A DNA stretch of 64,000 bases from Nocardia amamiensis. GTDB lineage: Bacteria; Actinomycetota; Actinomycetes; Mycobacteriales; Mycobacteriaceae. Both the position numbers and the translations under genes were made by a program. The stretch spans positions 248,001 through 312,000 of the forward strand of contig NZ_JADLQX010000001.1 in the NCBI RefSeq assembly GCF_015477605.1, written 5' to 3'. The notes under the pieces are model-generated. The model worked only from the letters and a program-made list of their open reading frames with translations, was not told the origin of the DNA and ran no database searches. Position 1 is the stretch's first letter. Each line of letters opens with the position of its first letter. Of the stretch, positions 16,025 to 24,608 are shown piece by piece.

Positions 16025-16600
16025 TTAGACGTTCACGCCGTAGTCACGGGCGATGCCGGCCAAGCCGGAGGCGTAGCCCTGGCCGATCGCGCGGAACTTC
16101 CACTCCGCACCGTTGCGGTACAGCTCGCCGAAGACCATAGCGGTCTCGGTCGACGCGTCCTCGGTGAGGTCGTAACGGGCGAGTTCCTCGTTGTTGCTGC
16201 GGTCCACGACGCGAATGTAGGCGTTGCGGACCTGGCCGAACGACTGCGAGCGGGAGTCGGCGTCGTAGATCGAGACCGGGAAGAAGATGCTCTCGATGGT
16301 GGGCGGGGTGTTTGCCAGGTCGACGTTGATGACCTCGTCGTCGCCCTCGCCCTCGCCGGTGCGGTTGTCGCCCACGTGCTCGATCGAGCCTTCCGGGGAC
16401 TTCAGGTTGTTGAAGAAGACGAAGTGCTGGTCGGACAGGACCTTTTTGTCCGCACCGGTCGCGATGGCGCTCGCGTCGAGGTCGAAGTCGGTGCCCGTGG
16501 TGGTCCGCACATCCCACCCGAGGCCGACCGAAACAGCAGTCAGGTTAGGCGCCGCCTTGGTCAGCGAGACATTGCCACCCTTGGACAAACTGACACCCAT
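16025..16600 (-). CDS. terD: Canonical TerD calcium-binding stress protein
   Basis: A 191-residue protein, the standard TerD length. It begins MGVSLSKGGNVSLTK, has the DFDLDASA strand (38-45), the Ca2+-binding acidic loop TGEGEGDDEV (81-90) and the terminal GYASGLAGIARDYGV motif. TerD binds calcium and acts with TerC at the membrane in tellurite and other envelope or DNA stress. It is divergent from the coiled-coil/HpcH operon across 145 bp, so that gap must hold promoters for both halves of the Ter locus. Confidence 0.95.
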   Translation of the reverse strand: MGVSLSKGGNVSLTKAAPNLTAVSVGLGWDVRTTTGTDFDLDASAIATGADKKVLSDQHFVFFNNLKSPEGSIEHVGDNRTGEGEGDDEVINVDLANTPPTIESIFFPVSIYDADSRSQSFGQVRNAYIRVVDRSNNEELARYDLTEDASTETAMVFGELYRNGAEWKFRAIGQGYASGLAGIARDYGVNV

Positions 16601-16745
16601 GCGGGATTCCCTTTCAATAGTCCGTCATTGGTTCCCAGCATGTCCGAATCGCCGGGTACGCCATACGACAGTAGTAGGTTTCGGCGAAGTTGCGTAGGAA
16701 CCCGCGTAACCCTCGGCGAACAGGAAGATCTCCTACCATCGGGGC

Positions 16746-17960
16746 GTGGCAGGCCGAAGGCGTGGTTGGTTCCGGTCGTCGGGGAACGACGAATGGATCG
16801 AGCACGCCCGCACCACGCTGGCCTCGGCGTTTCTCGATATGGATCGGCGCCAGAGCGCGGCCGACACGGCGGTGCACGCGGCCGATCAGGTTTTTCCGGA
16901 GCGGCGGATGGGCGAGCGCTGGGAATCCGTGCGCCACAGGTGTTACGGCGCGGGCGAAAGCTACCTGGCGCTGAGTGCGGAGTTGGACGGCGCGCAGCGC
17001 AGCGGCACGCCGATAGCACATGGGCAGCAGCGTGTCGATGCCGTGGTACGGCAGCTGACCGACGCGGCCCGTGCCGTCGACGAGTTCTATCACGGCAACC
17101 GGAGCCTGCTCGAGGAGGCGGTAGCCGTGCTCGGCGCGGTGCCGCAGCTGGTGCGGCAGGTGAAGCTCGCCGCAGCGGCCGTGCGCGGGCAGGCCGCGGA
17201 ATCCGAATTCGCGAACTATCCCTCGGTGCGCGAGCGCGCGGCCGCGATGGATGAGGCGCTGGTCACACTGGAAGTCATCGGATCCGGCGCGCCCGGCGCC
17301 GTGCGCGAGGCCGCGAACCGGCTGGACAGCGCCACCAAGGAGTTGGCGGAAGCGTTGGCGCAGGCTCCATCTCGGACCGGCGCCGCGCGGAACACGATCA
17401 CCTCGGTGACCACCCGTCTGGCCGCCGTCCGGACCAGGGCCGAAGGGGTCGCGCCCGCGTACTCGGCGCTGCTGCGCGAATTCAACGCTGCGAGTTCGGC
17501 GGATCTGGCTGACAATGAGCGGGAAAGTCGGCGAGCCATCGAGGCCGCGGACGCGGCTCTCGGCAAGGCGCGTGCGGCAGCGGCGGAAAACAACCCGGAG
17601 TTTGCACTTGATCTGACCACATCCGCCCGCGGGTTCCTCGCCGAGGCCGAGCAGCAGGTCGATGCCGTCACCAAGCGGCTCACCTTGCTGCGTGCGATCC
17701 GGGCCGACCCGCTAGGGCATGCCAAGGCCGTACGATTCCGGCTGCGGGATGCGCAAATGCTCGCGGTGAGCCGCGGGCTCGTCGCCGAATGGGGATCGGT
17801 GCTCGACGCGCAGGCGGCACGGATCGACCGAATCAGCGAAACACTGTCGGGGCGTCACCCCGACTACTGGGCCTATGTGGCGGAATTGGATGCCGTCACC
17901 GAATTCATAGCCGGGATAGTGGATCGAATGAGAAAACAAGCAGGACCACGACGAGAATGA
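16746..17960 (+). CDS. Alpha-helical coiled-coil protein at the head of the Ter metabolite operon
   Basis: A 404-residue protein without membrane segments. It is alanine- and arginine-rich and predicted to be almost all helix, with heptad-like stretches in about residues 90-330. I do not recognise a catalytic motif. It starts with GTG 16746. It ends 13 bp before the HpcH gene, so it is the first gene of the operon 16746-22647. Coiled-coil proteins of this kind are found in Ter loci (TelA-like or toxic-anion-resistance partners), but I cannot confirm membership in PF05816. A scaffold for the downstream enzymes or for TerD is a reasonable guess only. Confidence 0.7.
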   Translation: MAGRRRGWFRSSGNDEWIEHARTTLASAFLDMDRRQSAADTAVHAADQVFPERRMGERWESVRHRCYGAGESYLALSAELDGAQRSGTPIAHGQQRVDAVVRQLTDAARAVDEFYHGNRSLLEEAVAVLGAVPQLVRQVKLAAAAVRGQAAESEFANYPSVRERAAAMDEALVTLEVIGSGAPGAVREAANRLDSATKELAEALAQAPSRTGAARNTITSVTTRLAAVRTRAEGVAPAYSALLREFNAASSADLADNERESRRAIEAADAALGKARAAAAENNPEFALDLTTSARGFLAEAEQQVDAVTKRLTLLRAIRADPLGHAKAVRFRLRDAQMLAVSRGLVAEWGSVLDAQAARIDRISETLSGRHPDYWAYVAELDAVTEFIAGIVDRMRKQAGPRRE

Positions 17961-17973
17961 GGATGGGGCAACG

Positions 17974-19188
17974 ATGACCGCAGGCATCGCCGTCCAGCAG
18001 GAGGTTTCCCTGCGGAAGCGAATGCCGCTGCGCCACTTCCGGCAATTGCACGGCCCAGAGGCGAGGCGTCTTTTTCACCGGCAGCCCGAACCGTTCGCCG
18101 GCGACCGCACGGATCGGGAATTGCTCGCGATCGGGCTCGGTGCCACGCTGTACGCGCCCGCGACCAGGCCCGATCTCGCGCTGACGATCAGTAAGCGGGC
18201 CGAGCACGGGGTGTGTTCGATGGTGATCGATCTCGAGGACGCGGTCGCCGACGACGAGGTGGAGTACGCCAAACAGCAGACCGTCGCCGCGCTCGATCTG
18301 CTCGCGGCGAGTCACGACGCCAATCCGCTGCTGTTCGTCCGGGTACGCGACGCGGACGCGATCACCGAGATCATCGAGCAGCTCGGCCCGGGCGCGCGGG
18401 TGCTGACCGGGTTCGTCTTCCCCAAATTCGACAGCGTTTCCGGGCCGAAGTACCTCAACGCACTCAATGTGGCCAGCCAGCGTGTGAACCGGCCGCTGTA
18501 CGGGATGCCGGTGCTGGAGTCGCCGTGCCTGGTGCACCGGGAGACCCGCGACTACGAGCTCACGCAGATCGCGGCGCTGCTTGCCGCGCATCGCGACCGG
18601 GTGCTCGCGGTTCGGGTCGGCGCGACGGACATGTGCTCCACCTTCGGCATCCGGCGCGATCGTGATCTGACCATCTACGACGTGCGGGTGGTCGCCGACG
18701 TCATCGCCGACATCGTGAACTATCTCGGGCGCGCGGACGGAACGGGTTTCGTCATCACCGGGCCGGTGTGGGAGTACTTCGCCGACCACGAGCGAATGTT
18801 CCGGCCGCTGCTGCGCACCGCGCCGTTCGAGGAATCCGACGCCGTGCCGTTCCGGCAGTACCTGGTCAGCCGGGATCTGGACGGGCTGCTGCGGGAGATC
18901 ACGCTGGATCGCGCCAACGGCATCCAGGGCAAGACGGTGATTCATCCGTCGCACGTGGCCGCCGTGCACGCGTTGTCGGTGGTGACGCACGAGGAGTACT
19001 CGGACGCGCTGGACATTCTGCGTGCCGATGTCGGCGGCGTGGCGGCCTCGGGCTACCGGAACAAGATGAACGAGATGCGGCCGCATCGCAGTTGGGCGCG
19101 GCAGACCCTGCTGCGCGCGAGGGTGTTCGGCGTGGCGAACAAGGGAGTGTCGTTCGTGGATCTACTGACGGCGTTGGTCACCGTATGA
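17974..19188 (+). CDS. HpcH/HpaI aldolase / citrate lyase-type C-C lyase of the Ter operon
   Basis: A 404-residue TIM-barrel enzyme. The metal/substrate signature VIDLEDAVADDE is at about residues 84-95 and the late GKTVIHPSHVAAVHAL segment matches CitE-type citryl-CoA lyases. The N-terminal 45 residues are an extra basic segment. In the Ter-linked metabolite pathway predicted by comparative genomics (Anantharaman, Iyer and Aravind), such a lyase is encoded with phosphoribosyltransferases and a HAD enzyme; the same set follows here. The stop overlaps the next start (ATGA), indicating coupling. The substrate is unknown, probably a carboxylated or CoA-free acid. Confidence 0.87.
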   Translation: MTAGIAVQQEVSLRKRMPLRHFRQLHGPEARRLFHRQPEPFAGDRTDRELLAIGLGATLYAPATRPDLALTISKRAEHGVCSMVIDLEDAVADDEVEYAKQQTVAALDLLAASHDANPLLFVRVRDADAITEIIEQLGPGARVLTGFVFPKFDSVSGPKYLNALNVASQRVNRPLYGMPVLESPCLVHRETRDYELTQIAALLAAHRDRVLAVRVGATDMCSTFGIRRDRDLTIYDVRVVADVIADIVNYLGRADGTGFVITGPVWEYFADHERMFRPLLRTAPFEESDAVPFRQYLVSRDLDGLLREITLDRANGIQGKTVIHPSHVAAVHALSVVTHEEYSDALDILRADVGGVAASGYRNKMNEMRPHRSWARQTLLRARVFGVANKGVSFVDLLTALVTV

Positions 19189-20663
19189 GGCAGACGGCGA
19201 CCGAGTTCGGACACAACGAAATCCCCTGGGCAACAAGAATTCTCGGTATCGGACTGGATCACGATGCCGAGCGTGACGCGGATCGCCTGCGCTCGGCCCA
19301 GCTGCCGATCACGGCGCTGGTCCGGCCGGGGATTCGCCACAACAATCCGCGCCGGGCGCACCTGCTGGTGTCCACCGTGCTCGGCAAACATCTCCCGACC
19401 GATCCGCGGGTGGTGCTCGGGGCGGGCAATCACCTGGGCGATCTGGTGCGCGAGGTGCTCGGCGAGCGCGAAGCGGTGGTGCTCGGGTTCGCCGAGACCG
19501 CGACCGGACTGGGCCACTGCGTGGCGGCGCGGATCGGCGCGAGCTGCTATCTCCACTCGACCCGGCGCGAGGTGCCGCACGCGCAGACCCTCGCCGGGTT
19601 CGAGGAGGGGCATTCGCACGCCACCTCGCATCTGTTGCAACCGACGCCCGCCGACATCTTCGTCAACGATCTGCCACTCGTGCTGGTCGACGACGAAATC
19701 TCGACCGGTGCAACGGCGATCGACGCGGTGCGCGCGCTACACGCCTTTTCGCCGCGGTCGCACTACGTGCTGGCGTCGCTGGTCGATCTGCGCGGCGCGG
19801 CCGACCGGGCCGAATTCGACGCCGCCGCGGCACAACTGGGTGCGCGCATCGACACGGTGTGTCTCGCCACCGGCCGGGCGACGCTGCCCGACGGACTGGC
19901 CGCGGCGGTCGGCGCCCTTCCCGCACCCCAGCTGAACCCGACCGCCGGTCATTCCGGTTCGTTCCGGCGGATGGAACTGCCCTGGCCCGCGTCGGTGCCG
20001 GAGGGTGGCAGGCACGGGATACTCGCGTCCGAAACCGAAGCGTTCGAAGCGGCGCTACTAGCCGCGGCCGAGGTGCTGACCGCGCGGCTCGATGCTGATT
20101 TCGCTGGCCGGCCCGCTATCGTGCTCGGTCACGAGGAGCTGATGTATCTCCCGCTGCGGCTGGCGGCGCTGCTCGCCGCAACCGGTACGCCGACGCGCTT
20201 TCAAACCACCACGCGATCGCCCGCGTATGTGCTGGACGAACCGGGATATCCCTTGCGACGCGGGTTCCGGTTCGTCGCGCCGGAGCCCGGCGATGCGGCA
20301 CCGCGCTACCTGTACAACGCGCACTGGCCCGATGATCCGCTGGACCTTTTCGAAGCGGATATCGCGGGGCTCGGAGTACTGGTCGCCAGTGCGGATTCGG
20401 GGCGCGGCGAGGATGTCGCGATCACCGATGACGGCGTCGACAGCGGGGCGGAGGGCGACGGTCCCGGGTCCGATCCGGTGCTCGTCGTCGTGGTCGACTC
20501 GCCCGCCGACACCGCACAGCTGCGGGCCGAGGGCGGATTGATCGACGTGCTGACCGCCTCCGGCGCCGACGTGCTGCTCGCGGTGCTGCGGGAGGCCGAC
20601 CCGCGGCGGCTGCACGCGGAACGCGCCGAGTCGCCGGGAACAGGAGACGGGAGCCCGCTATGA
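19185..20663 (+). CDS. Phosphoribosyltransferase with C-terminal TRSP domain
   Basis: A 492-residue two-domain protein. The type I PRTase domain (about residues 1-250) has the PRPP loop LVLVDDEISTGATAID at 165-180. The TRSP domain (about 270-490) has its name-giving TRSP at 343-346 followed by YVLDEPGYPLRRGF. Together they match the PRTase_2-TRSP pair of the Ter-associated pathway, expected to attach ribose-5-phosphate from PRPP to a base-like acceptor. The ATG 19185 overlaps the HpcH stop and its own stop overlaps the next ATG (ATGA at 20660-20663). A longer reading frame upstream only reads through the HpcH gene. A low-complexity acidic stretch (about 410-430) may be a flexible hinge. Confidence 0.9.
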   Translation: MRQTATEFGHNEIPWATRILGIGLDHDAERDADRLRSAQLPITALVRPGIRHNNPRRAHLLVSTVLGKHLPTDPRVVLGAGNHLGDLVREVLGEREAVVLGFAETATGLGHCVAARIGASCYLHSTRREVPHAQTLAGFEEGHSHATSHLLQPTPADIFVNDLPLVLVDDEISTGATAIDAVRALHAFSPRSHYVLASLVDLRGAADRAEFDAAAAQLGARIDTVCLATGRATLPDGLAAAVGALPAPQLNPTAGHSGSFRRMELPWPASVPEGGRHGILASETEAFEAALLAAAEVLTARLDADFAGRPAIVLGHEELMYLPLRLAALLAATGTPTRFQTTTRSPAYVLDEPGYPLRRGFRFVAPEPGDAAPRYLYNAHWPDDPLDLFEADIAGLGVLVASADSGRGEDVAITDDGVDSGAEGDGPGSDPVLVVVVDSPADTAQLRAEGGLIDVLTASGADVLLAVLREADPRRLHAERAESPGTGDGSPL

Positions 20664-21799
20664 CCAGCACGAGGGTGGGTGCGTTGCCTGTTCCGCTGCA
20701 CGGTCCGGAGTTCGGATCGTATGCGGCCGACGAGGTTTCCTGGTTGCTGAAGGACCTGTCCGAGGTCGATCTGGAGCGCGACGTCGCCGAGCGTGAACGG
20801 AAGATCCAAGCAGGCCGAGCACACTACGCGGAGTCGCTGCCGATCGAATACCAACCGGACGCGCAATATCGGACGCTGTTCGACGAAGTGCTCACGGCCA
20901 GCGCCGAGCGGCTCGCGCTCGCCGTCGCGACCGTGTCGGAGCTGGTCGTCGCCGAACGCGGCGAGGACACCGTGCTGGTGTCGCTGGCGCGGGCGGGCAC
21001 GCCGGTCGGCATCCTGATGCGCCGCTGGCTGCGTGCGCGGCGGCCGAGCCTCGCGGTGCCGCACTACGCGGTGTCCATCGTGCGGGATCGCGGCATCGAT
21101 GCGGTGGCGCTGGACTATCTGGCCGAGCACCACGACCCGGACTCCGTCGTTTTCGTGGACGGGTGGACCGGCAAGGGTGCGATCACCCGCGAGCTGACCG
21201 ATGCGCTGGACGCCTATCGCGCGGCCGGGGGTCCGCGGTTCAATGACGAACTGGCGGTGCTGGCCGATCCCGGACACTGCGTGCGCACCTACGGCACCCG
21301 CGACGACTTCCTGATCGCCTCGGCCTGCCTGAATTCCACCGTGTCCGGGCTGATCTCGCGCACCGTGCTGAACGACACCCTGATCGGGCCCGGCGATTTC
21401 CACGGCGCCAAGTTCTATCGGGAGCTGGCCGGTGATGATGTGTCCGGACGGCTGCTCGACACCGTGAGCGGTGCCTTCGACGCGGTCCGCGACCGGGTGG
21501 CGGCGGAGGTAGCCGCGATCCGCGCGAGCGACCGCAGGCCCACCTGGACCGGCTGGGCGTCGGTGGAGAAGGTCAGGGAACAGTACGGCATCGCCAGCGT
21601 CAACTTCGTGAAGCCCGGTGTCGGCGAGACCACCCGGGTGCTGTTGCGGCGAGTCCCGTGGCGTGTGCTGGTCCGCGAGGCGGACGCGCCCGAGCACGCG
21701 CACATCCGGTTGCTCGCCTCCGCCCGCGGGGTTCCTGTGGAAATCGTCGATGACCTGGCATATTCGTGTATGGGATTGATCAAGGACGTGCAGCAGTGA
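20660..21799 (+). CDS. StiP-family protein with C-terminal PELOTA-like domain
   Basis: A 379-residue protein. The N-terminal 280 residues match the family variously called StiP cysteine protease or PRTase_1, with a SLARAGTPVGILMRRWL core and VFVDGWTGKGAITREL, which resembles a PRPP-binding loop. The C-terminal 90 residues (from about 300, after SVEKVREQYG) resemble the PELOTA RNA-binding fold seen in this family. Family naming is contradictory: protease or phosphoribosyltransferase. The context favours a nucleotide-sugar role. It overlaps both neighbours by four bases (ATGA upstream, GTGA downstream). Confidence 0.82.
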   Translation: MTSTRVGALPVPLHGPEFGSYAADEVSWLLKDLSEVDLERDVAERERKIQAGRAHYAESLPIEYQPDAQYRTLFDEVLTASAERLALAVATVSELVVAERGEDTVLVSLARAGTPVGILMRRWLRARRPSLAVPHYAVSIVRDRGIDAVALDYLAEHHDPDSVVFVDGWTGKGAITRELTDALDAYRAAGGPRFNDELAVLADPGHCVRTYGTRDDFLIASACLNSTVSGLISRTVLNDTLIGPGDFHGAKFYRELAGDDVSGRLLDTVSGAFDAVRDRVAAEVAAIRASDRRPTWTGWASVEKVREQYGIASVNFVKPGVGETTRVLLRRVPWRVLVREADAPEHAHIRLLASARGVPVEIVDDLAYSCMGLIKDVQQ

Positions 21800-22647
21800 A
21801 CCTATCTCGGAGAATGCAGCGAAGACGTGCGCTGATCGCGACCGACCTGGACCGGACGATGATCTACTCGCGTAACGCCTTCAGCACCACCAACGACGTG
21901 CCGACGGTCTGCGTGGAGCATCTCGAAGGCGCTCCGCTGTCGTTCATGACCACCACCGCGGCGCTGCGGATGCAGTCCCTGACCGAACCCGCCGCCGTCA
22001 TTCCCACCACCACCCGCACCATCAAGCAGTTCGGGCGCATCCGACTACCCGGGGCGCCCTGGCGCTATGCGATCACCAGCAATGGGGGGAACATCCTCGT
22101 CGACGGCGTCCCCGACCTGAGCTGGCGCATCGACATCGACGCCCAGGTGCGCGCGGGCGGCGCCACCCTGTCGGAGGTGAGCAGGGAGCTGCACGCCCGC
22201 ATCGATGATTCCTGGGTGACCAAGTTCCGCGTGGCCGACCACCTGTTCTGCTACCTGGTGGTGAAACCCAAGGCCGTCCCCGACGGATTCCTCGCCGAAT
22301 GGGACGACTGGTGCCGACCGCGTGGCTGGTCGGCATCCCAGCAGGGCCGCAAGATCTACACCATGCCGCTGGCCGTCTGCAAGAGCCGCGCTGTCGCCGA
22401 AGTTCGCAAACGTCTCTGGGACACCGGCGAACTCGCCGACGAGGCAAGGACTCTCGCTGCGGGAGACGGCGCTCTCGACGCCGAGATGCTGCGCGCCGCC
22501 GACTCCGCCATCCGCCCCCGCCACGGCGAACTCGAACAACTCAAGTGGACGCACCCCAACCTCACCATCACCCGCGCCGAGGGCATCCTCGCGGGCGAGG
22601 AAATCATCAATTGGTTCATCAAAGGAGCCCCGGCCTCGTTCGAGTAG
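21796..22647 (+). CDS. HAD-superfamily phosphatase of the Ter metabolite operon
   Basis: A 283-residue hydrolase. HAD motif I is ATDLDRTMIYS with the nucleophile and acid/base Asp17 and Asp19. Motif II is probably AITSNGG and motif IV is in LAAGDGALDAEML. It is Cof-like in layout, with a cap domain between about 95 and 190. The likely role is removal of a phosphate from the product of the upstream PRTases. GTG 21796 overlaps the StiP stop (GTGA) with AAGGA about 10 bases upstream; ATG 21814 is possible but has a badly spaced site. The gene is the last of the operon and its 3' end overlaps the convergent CYTH gene by 29 bp. Confidence 0.87.
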   Translation: MNLSRRMQRRRALIATDLDRTMIYSRNAFSTTNDVPTVCVEHLEGAPLSFMTTTAALRMQSLTEPAAVIPTTTRTIKQFGRIRLPGAPWRYAITSNGGNILVDGVPDLSWRIDIDAQVRAGGATLSEVSRELHARIDDSWVTKFRVADHLFCYLVVKPKAVPDGFLAEWDDWCRPRGWSASQQGRKIYTMPLAVCKSRAVAEVRKRLWDTGELADEARTLAAGDGALDAEMLRAADSAIRPRHGELEQLKWTHPNLTITRAEGILAGEEIINWFIKGAPASFE

Positions 22648-23188
22648 CCAATACTGCATCCGTGTACTGCTCGGTGGTGAGATCGTCATCCGTGATTCCG
22701 AGCTGGTGGAGAGTGTCTCGGACGACCCCTAGTGCTTCGGTCAGCTCGGATTCCGGTGCACTGGTCTCCAACTCGATGAACGTGCCATCCAATTCAGGAA
22801 CCGTCACAAGCGTGGCCAGCAGTTCGCGACCGGCGGACGTGAACCTGTAGTTAAGGCAATGCTTTTCGAAGCTGACGAGCTCCGTCAGTCCGAGACCATG
22901 CAGCACTACGTCGACCACGATCGAGTCGGCGACTTCGGTTTCATACTCCGGCTTGGACCCGCTGACCACGTCGACTGTGGCTTCCTTGTAGGTCAGTAAG
23001 GAGCGCCGCCCGTCGTCCGTCGTGATGGTCCTCAAGCGCAGCTCACGGCCTTCCGCCGACAGCCGCCGATCCGTCAGGTCGTAGTAGGTGTCCTGATACG
23101 TCGAGGGATGCCCGCCCCCTCGCGACGAGAGCGCGGCTCGGACGGACGCGACGTCACGGACTCGAGCCTTCAGTTCGGCCTCGATCAT
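22619..23188 (-). CDS. CYTH-domain protein (class IV adenylate cyclase / triphosphate tunnel family)
   Basis: A 189-residue protein of the triphosphate tunnel metalloenzyme fold. It begins MIEAELKARV, giving the diagnostic ExExK at residues 3-7, and continues with charged beta strands such as YQDTYYDLTD, ELRLRTI, LLTYKEA, FEKHCLNYRF and FIELET. Members cyclise ATP or hydrolyse thiamine triphosphate or polyphosphate; which of these applies is not readable. The ATG overlaps the stop of the XRE gene (ATGA), so a regulator and this enzyme form a two-gene operon. Its 3' end runs 29 bp into the convergent HAD gene. Confidence 0.88.
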   Translation of the reverse strand: MIEAELKARVRDVASVRAALSSRGGGHPSTYQDTYYDLTDRRLSAEGRELRLRTITTDDGRRSLLTYKEATVDVVSGSKPEYETEVADSIVVDVVLHGLGLTELVSFEKHCLNYRFTSAGRELLATLVTVPELDGTFIELETSAPESELTEALGVVRDTLHQLGITDDDLTTEQYTDAVLATRTRPGLL

Positions 23189-24030
23189 GCGACCGATCCT
23201 CTCTCGATCGGACGCGCCTGGCGCCACATCTGCTCGAATTGCCGTAGAAATCCTGCGTGCAGTACGCCATTGGTCGCCGCCGTAAGTTTGTACATGCCTG
23301 ACCGATGGCCTTCTGCTGACGCGCCGAAGGCGGACAAGTACAGCGTCCGATCGAATACCAACATCCGCCACGTCGGTAAGGTGTCGTAGACGGCGACTTG
23401 AAGGTCGATAATCGGATGATCGTGAAACTCTGACGTTCGTGCCAGGGCCAGATTGATGCCCGCGGCGAAGGGCTCTCTCGATTCGCCGATTTCCGCTGCG
23501 CGGATACCTGTGGCTTCGGAATCAGGGTCCAGCAGGAGGGCGCGGACACCAACGCTGTTGGTCCGTTGCAGCAGCGCCGCACGCAGCAGGGAGTCGTTCA
23601 GCGCAAGCAATCCCAGGCCGCGAACTGCCAACAGATCGATCCGATTTGCGACCATCGCATATCGGCGCAGTTCAGCGTCGGCCTCCGACTGGACGGTGAA
23701 CGCTTGTGCGATTTCCGCGTGGCCGGTGCGTGTTTGCGCGTGACGTGGAGCGAGGCCGAACAGGACACGCGCATGATCCGGCATCGAGACACCATCCGCG
23801 ATCCGCTCGAACACATCGAAGCGTGTGACAGTGCGCCTGCTGTTGATGATCTCGTTGACCCGGCCTTGGCCGAGGCCTACGGCGGCTGCGATCCGTGCTT
23901 GGCTCGCCCCGGTGTGCCGCTGGATCGAGCGGAGTAGCCCCGATACGTCGCGTTGGCGCAGTAGGGCGCCCACCTCGGATTTGTGCCAGACCGCCGCAGG
24001 GACGTCGATTCCCCCGTACTTCGTCTCCAT
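23185..24030 (-). CDS. XRE-family regulator with large C-terminal sensor-like domain
   Basis: A 281-residue transcription factor. Residues about 28-80 are a helix-turn-helix (SQARIAAAVGLGQGRVNEII). The C-terminal 170 residues form a separate domain with the segments RALLLDPDSEATGIRAAEIGE and LYLSAFGASAEGH. Similar C-terminal domains occur in streptomycete XRE regulators, but I cannot name the family with certainty; a PLD/HKD-like half fold is possible because of the HDHPIIDLQVAVYD arrangement. It is co-transcribed with the CYTH enzyme, which suggests it senses a nucleotide made or consumed there. A perfect dyad 15 bp upstream of ATG 24030 is a strong candidate autoregulatory operator. Confidence 0.82.
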   Translation of the reverse strand: METKYGGIDVPAAVWHKSEVGALLRQRDVSGLLRSIQRHTGASQARIAAAVGLGQGRVNEIINSRRTVTRFDVFERIADGVSMPDHARVLFGLAPRHAQTRTGHAEIAQAFTVQSEADAELRRYAMVANRIDLLAVRGLGLLALNDSLLRAALLQRTNSVGVRALLLDPDSEATGIRAAEIGESREPFAAGINLALARTSEFHDHPIIDLQVAVYDTLPTWRMLVFDRTLYLSAFGASAEGHRSGMYKLTAATNGVLHAGFLRQFEQMWRQARPIERGSVA

Positions 24031-24044
24031 GTCGTCAAAGCCTA

Positions 24045-24061
24045 TATCTCACAATGAGATA
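24045..24061. promoter_or_regulatory. Operator-like dyad TATCTCA-CAA-TGAGATA upstream of the XRE gene
   Basis: Perfect 7-bp inverted repeats with a 3-base spacer, 15 bp upstream of the XRE start codon. On the minus strand it overlaps a GATATA that could be the -10 element, so binding would block transcription of the XRE-CYTH operon. Its placement is typical of autoregulated XRE repressors. Confidence 0.7.
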
Positions 24062-24180
24062 CCTGCTGGGGTATCGAGCGGAGGGCGTCGCCGAAACCAC
24101 AATTCGCTTCGCAATCGTCGCTCTGCCTAGGTCGAGGTCGAACTGGCGGCGACAACCGAATCGAGCAAGAGGTCATACCG

Positions 24181-24528
24181 ATGCCCGCAGAACTCGTCAC
24201 CACAATCCTTGTTGTAGTCGCAGTCCCCTTCGGTCTGTGGATCGTTTGGTACGTCCTGCCTTGGCTCATCGACCGCGGGGGCGAACCTGACGACTCGTTC
24301 GATGCATACGAGATCATCCAGCGCGTCGAGCAGGAAGGCAGATCAATGAACATCTCCCTGGCCGACGCCGACCAGTGGCGGATGGCCCACCGAAACTGTG
24401 CGATGGACGGCTCATTCCGGTCGCTCGAGCAAGCTCGATTCGTCGCGAATATCCACTCGGGACACGGTCCCAGCTGCAAGCAGTATCTGTCCGCGACGGC
24501 CTATAGCTTCGGATTGGCGGAGGAATAG
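24181..24528 (+). CDS. Small single-pass membrane protein, unknown function
   Basis: A 115-residue product I do not recognise. One hydrophobic segment (LVTTILVVVAVPFGLWIVWYV and following residues, about 5-33) is followed by an acidic linker and a soluble C-terminal part of about 75 residues with His, Cys and Trp residues (DQWRMAHRNCAMDG, HSGHGPSCKQYL). The ATG at 24181 has a weak AGAGGTCAT site upstream. It is divergent from the XRE-CYTH operon across 150 bp, so it may share that regulatory region and be a target of the XRE protein. Reading-frame quality and lack of a rival frame make it a likely real gene. Confidence 0.6.
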   Translation: MPAELVTTILVVVAVPFGLWIVWYVLPWLIDRGGEPDDSFDAYEIIQRVEQEGRSMNISLADADQWRMAHRNCAMDGSFRSLEQARFVANIHSGHGPSCKQYLSATAYSFGLAEE

Positions 24529-24608
24529 TTGTGGACTGGCTCAGGAATGACGAACAGGACCCTCCCGCAGCATCGATGGAGCACCGGCTGTCCCGATCGG
24601 CTCGACAA

